Part shown: piece after piece, positions 6,542 through 8,114 of the stretch | Layout: every line of letters starts with the position of its first letter | Position numbering within the stretch: the first letter of the stretch is position 1 | Origin: Holophaga sp. | GTDB lineage: Bacteria > Acidobacteriota > Holophagae > Holophagales > Holophagaceae | Assembly: GCA_016715205.1 (NCBI GenBank) | Contig: JADKBC010000035.1 | Coordinates: forward strand, 1 to 8,114 | Reading direction: 5' to 3' | Length of the DNA stretch: 8,114 bases | Program-made: the position numbers and the translations under genes | Notes under the pieces: generated by a model | What the model saw: the letters and a program-made list of their open reading frames with translations, nothing else | What the model was told of the DNA's origin: nothing | The model's database searches: none

Positions 6542-6570
6542 CAGGGTTTTCTGCCTTTCAGAAAACCCTG
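6542..6570 (+). terminator. Second perfect 12-bp hairpin downstream of the GH51 gene
   Basis: CAGGGTTTTCTG (6542-6553) and CAGAAAACCCTG (6559-6570) flank the loop CCTTT. It lies 31 bases after the previous hairpin. Like the hairpins at 4918 and 7968, its A/T run sits inside the stem and not after it. It may be a back-up terminator or a remnant of a small palindromic repeat. Confidence 0.5.
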
Positions 6571-6655
6571 GCCCAGGACTGCAGCAGGCGCGTGCCCAAA
6601 AGCCAATCGCATTCAGGCAAAATGGGACACGGACAGCACCGAAACATCCAATGCA

Positions 6656-6762
6656 ATCCGCAGATTGCCGATGAATACATCGGGCGCAGATTACGCAGAC
6701 TTTAAAATTATAAAAAAATCTGCGTCCGGTGTACCCCACCGTGATCTGCGAAATCTGCGGAT
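6656..6762. repeat. Nested CGCAGATT-type inverted repeat
   Basis: The outer arms ATCCGCAGATT (6656-6666) and AATCTGCGGAT (6752-6762) are perfect over 11 bp. Inside, CGCAGATTACGCAGA (6685-6699) pairs with TCTGCGAAATCTGCG (6745-6759) at 14 of 15 positions. An alternative inner hairpin joins ACGCAGA (6693-6699) to TCTGCGT (6719-6725) around a 19-base A/T-rich loop. The unit CGCAGATT recurs on both arms, so several folds compete. Repeats of this flavour are common between genes in many bacteria and often yield spurious peptides such as YPQISQIT, which is present here on the - strand. No transposase is nearby. Confidence 0.7.
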
Positions 6763-6822
6763 AAAAATCCTGGATTTTATATGGACACAAGATCAGTGTA
6801 ATAAGAAAGCAAAAAATACACC

Positions 6823-6828
6823 GGAGGT
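6823..6828 (+). promoter_or_regulatory. Ribosome binding site of the GNAT-like gene
   Basis: GGAGGT lies three bases before the ATG at 6832. It is a strong Shine-Dalgarno at slightly short spacing and fixes this start. Confidence 0.75.
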
Positions 6829-6831
6829 CCT

Positions 6832-7659
6832 ATGAATAAAATCGAGGTTCGCCCTGTGCGCAGTTCTGCCGACCGGCGCACGTTCTTGCTTTTCCCCTGG
6901 AAGATCTACAAAAACGACCCGCTCTGGGTTCCGCCGCTGCTGCCAGAACGATCCGCCAAAATCGATCCCCAAAAGGGCGTTTTCTTTAAACGCGGCAGCG
7001 CTGAGTTCTTTATCGCCTGGAGCGGGGGCAAACCAGTCGGCACCATCTGCGCCGCAGAAGATCGAATTATGAATGAACAACGCGGGTTGAAGGACTGTGT
7101 GTTTGGATTCTTCGAGTGTACCGACGATGAAGAGTCAGCCCGGGCGCTGTTTGATGCCGCCGCCGCCTGGGCCAAAACCCGCGGTCTGGAAACCCTCTAC
7201 GGCCCATTTAACCTGGACTACGAGGACAGCTATGGGATCCTGATCGAAGGCCGCGACCGTCCGCCGGCCCTGCTCTGCGGCCACACCCCGCCCTATTACC
7301 AGAGCCTGGTTGAAGGCTATGGCTTTCAACCGGCGCGCGATGATAACGTGGCCTTTGCCATTGGGCTCGATCGCAGCACGCCCGAATGGCAGCGCGCCGC
7401 CCGCCTGGCAGACCGGCTGCGCAAACACGGCGAAATCACCATCCGCGGCGCTCACCTGGAGCGCTGGGAAGAAGAGGTGGACAGCGTTCTGTATTTGCTC
7501 AACAAATCCACCGCCCATCTGGCCGATTTCATCCCCTGGCAGCGCGAGGCCCTCCAGGAATCGCTTGCGCCATTCCGCAGCATCGTGGACCCGGAGTTGA
7601 TCCTCTTCGCTGAGTTCAAGGGCGAACCTATTGGCTGGTTCCCGCCATTCCAAACCTGA
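6832..7659 (+). CDS. GNAT-like protein, N-terminal fragment
   Basis: This frame encodes about 271 authentic residues plus four out-of-frame codons before its stop. Visible motifs include IEVRPVRSSADRRTF (4-18), the FPWKIYKNDPLWVPPL segment (21-36) and GKPVGTICA (66-74), an acetyltransferase-style strand pair. FGFFECTDDEESARALFDAA (91-110) and RGLETLYGPFNLDYEDSYGIL (117-137) follow, then PPYYQSLVEGYGF (153-165). Together these match the family of roughly 380-residue proteins often labelled only as GNAT or hypothetical. No signal peptide or membrane segment is present. The catalytic residue and the acceptor substrate cannot be named. Confidence 0.75.
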   Translation: MNKIEVRPVRSSADRRTFLLFPWKIYKNDPLWVPPLLPERSAKIDPQKGVFFKRGSAEFFIAWSGGKPVGTICAAEDRIMNEQRGLKDCVFGFFECTDDEESARALFDAAAAWAKTRGLETLYGPFNLDYEDSYGILIEGRDRPPALLCGHTPPYYQSLVEGYGFQPARDDNVAFAIGLDRSTPEWQRAARLADRLRKHGEITIRGAHLERWEEEVDSVLYLLNKSTAHLADFIPWQREALQESLAPFRSIVDPELILFAEFKGEPIGWFPPFQT

Positions 7660-7961
7660 ACGAAGTATTCCAGCAAGTCAATGGGCTGCGCTATCCCTGG
7701 GACTACCTGAAAGCAGCCTGGCTGATGCGCCAAAAGCGGAAAAGTCTGTCCATTAAAAGTGTTTTGGTTCTGCCTGAATACTGGAATATGGGTGTTGGAG
7801 TGCTGCTGTTTGATGAAATGTCGCGCCGGATCCAGGGCCGGGGGTACACCTGGGTTGGCCTCTCCCTGACGGGCGCAGTTACCTAGCAACCCCCATCCTG
7901 GCAGACCGGATGGGGGCGAAGCTGCTACAAACGTTATCGGGTTTACAGAGCTGCACTGTAA
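6832..7961 (+). pseudogene. GNAT-like N-acetyltransferase family protein, frameshifted (whole-gene span)
   Basis: Across three frames this gives about 376 residues of a poorly characterised cytoplasmic family with GNAT-type folds. The substrate is unknown. The N-terminal part is in one frame to 7644. Restoring a G at about 7645 turns FPPFQT-stop into FPAIPNLNEVFQQVNGLRYPWDYL. That continues to SVLVLPEYWNMGVGVLLFDE (about 7757-7817), which resembles the acetyl-CoA-binding V-L-P-E-Y-x-x-x-G-V-G pattern, and to RGYTWVGLSLT. Further breaks near 7880 and 7925 lead to LADRMGAK and YKRYRVYRAAL with a TAA at 7959-7961, a usual ending for such proteins. The junction at 7870-7890 is poorly resolved. 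A strong Shine-Dalgarno supports the start. No functional link to the glycosidases is visible. Confidence 0.7.
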
Positions 7962-7967
7962 CTTAAG

Positions 7968-8012
7968 ATTGGGAGTTTTTTAGCGGGCGATGCCCGCTAA
8001 AAAACTCCCAAT
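7968..8012. terminator. Perfect 21-bp bidirectional terminator hairpin
   Basis: The left arm 7968-7988 (ATTGGGAG, six T, AGCGGGC) and right arm 7992-8012 are exact reverse complements around the loop GAT. A G/T wobble and one more A/T pair can extend the base. It begins seven bases after the GNAT-like stop and ends 23 bases before the inferred stop of a convergent gene. The mirrored A6 and T6 runs fit termination from both sides. Confidence 0.85.
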
Positions 8013-8034
8013 TTGCCACTAGCCAGTAGCTGGG

Positions 8035-8114
8035 TTAAAGGTCAAGCTCAAACGGAATGAGCACAAATTGATCGGCTGCCAGACCGGCTGCGGGTGAGCA
8101 GCCCCCACCTGCAG
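8035..8114 (-). CDS. Probable 3' end of a convergent gene (partial, unidentified)
   Basis: On the - strand the last complete 25 codons read AGGGCSPAAGLAADQFVLIP followed by FELDL and a TAA (8035-8037 on the + strand). The composition is protein-like, with an alternating hydrophobic strand FVLIPFELDL ending the chain. The position is right for a gene sharing the bidirectional terminator at 7968-8012. The gene runs off the window, the family is not recognisable, and 25 residues are too few to be sure it is coding. Confidence 0.4.
   Translation of the reverse strand, partial: AGGGCSPAAGLAADQFVLIPFELDL

Larger units (their letters stand above)
6459..6831. other. Non-coding interval with stacked inverted repeats
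   Basis: These 373 bases separate the GH51 gene from the GNAT-like gene and I see no credible gene in them. A short CTTGAA-TT-TTCAAG hairpin (6467-6480), two perfect 12-bp hairpins and a nested repeat occupy most of the space. A possible -10 (TGTAAT, 6797-6802) precedes the next gene but has no clear -35. Both strands carry open frames here, but their products are mere translations of the repeats. Confidence 0.7.

Noticed and set aside
6656..6762. CRISPR array
   Set aside because: The repeated units are inverted and nested, not evenly spaced direct repeats with unique spacers, and no cas gene is present.
6527..6790. Open frame of 87 codons on the - strand
   Set aside because: It contains the YPQISQIT-like peptide typical of translated intergenic repeats, with no ribosome binding site or family match.
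6485..6835. Open frame of 116 codons between the GH51 and GNAT-like genes on the + strand
   Set aside because: It is made of the hairpins and the nested repeat, has no ribosome binding site, overlaps the next start, and its peptide has the look of a translated CGCAGATT repeat.

Overview
The window reads as chromosomal DNA of a GC-rich bacterium, most likely an anaerobic, polysaccharide-fermenting Chloroflexota (Anaerolineae-like). That placement is an inference from ClpB sequence style, the glycosidase pair and the GNAT-type protein; no rRNA or other taxonomic marker is present. All four main genes lie on the + strand, and the tail of a fifth may enter from the right on the - strand.

Layout. 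55-2663: clpB, a complete AAA+ disaggregase by content but split by about nine indels. 2664-2809: spacer with an imperfect 14-bp hairpin and a TATAAT box. 2810-4921: an intact 703-residue glycoside hydrolase family 3 (GH3) beta-glucosidase/xylosidase with no signal peptide. 4918-4956: a perfect 17-bp terminator-like hairpin. 4973-6458: a family 51 (GH51) alpha-L-arabinofuranosidase with both catalytic glutamates, broken by five single-base losses. 6459-6831: non-coding, with two perfect 12-bp hairpins and a nested CGCAGATT-type inverted repeat. 6832-7961: a GNAT-like protein of about 376 residues, broken by three indels. 7968-8012: a perfect 21-bp hairpin. 8035-8114: probable 3' end of a convergent gene.

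How the genes fit together. GH3 plus GH51 suggests cytoplasmic trimming of imported plant oligosaccharides: GH51 removes arabinose side chains and GH3 removes terminal glucose or xylose. The two genes are separated only by a hairpin and a ribosome-binding site, so they probably share a transcript with attenuation between them. ClpB and the GNAT-like protein have no evident link to this pathway.

The main caution is quality. Most reading-frame breaks are explained by one base missing from a short G, C, A or T run, which looks like sequencing or assembly error more than gene death. The 2.1-kb GH3 gene has no such break, which is odd at that error density. I did not find a convincing new biological system; the most distinctive features are the hairpin at nearly every gene end and the nested intergenic repeat.
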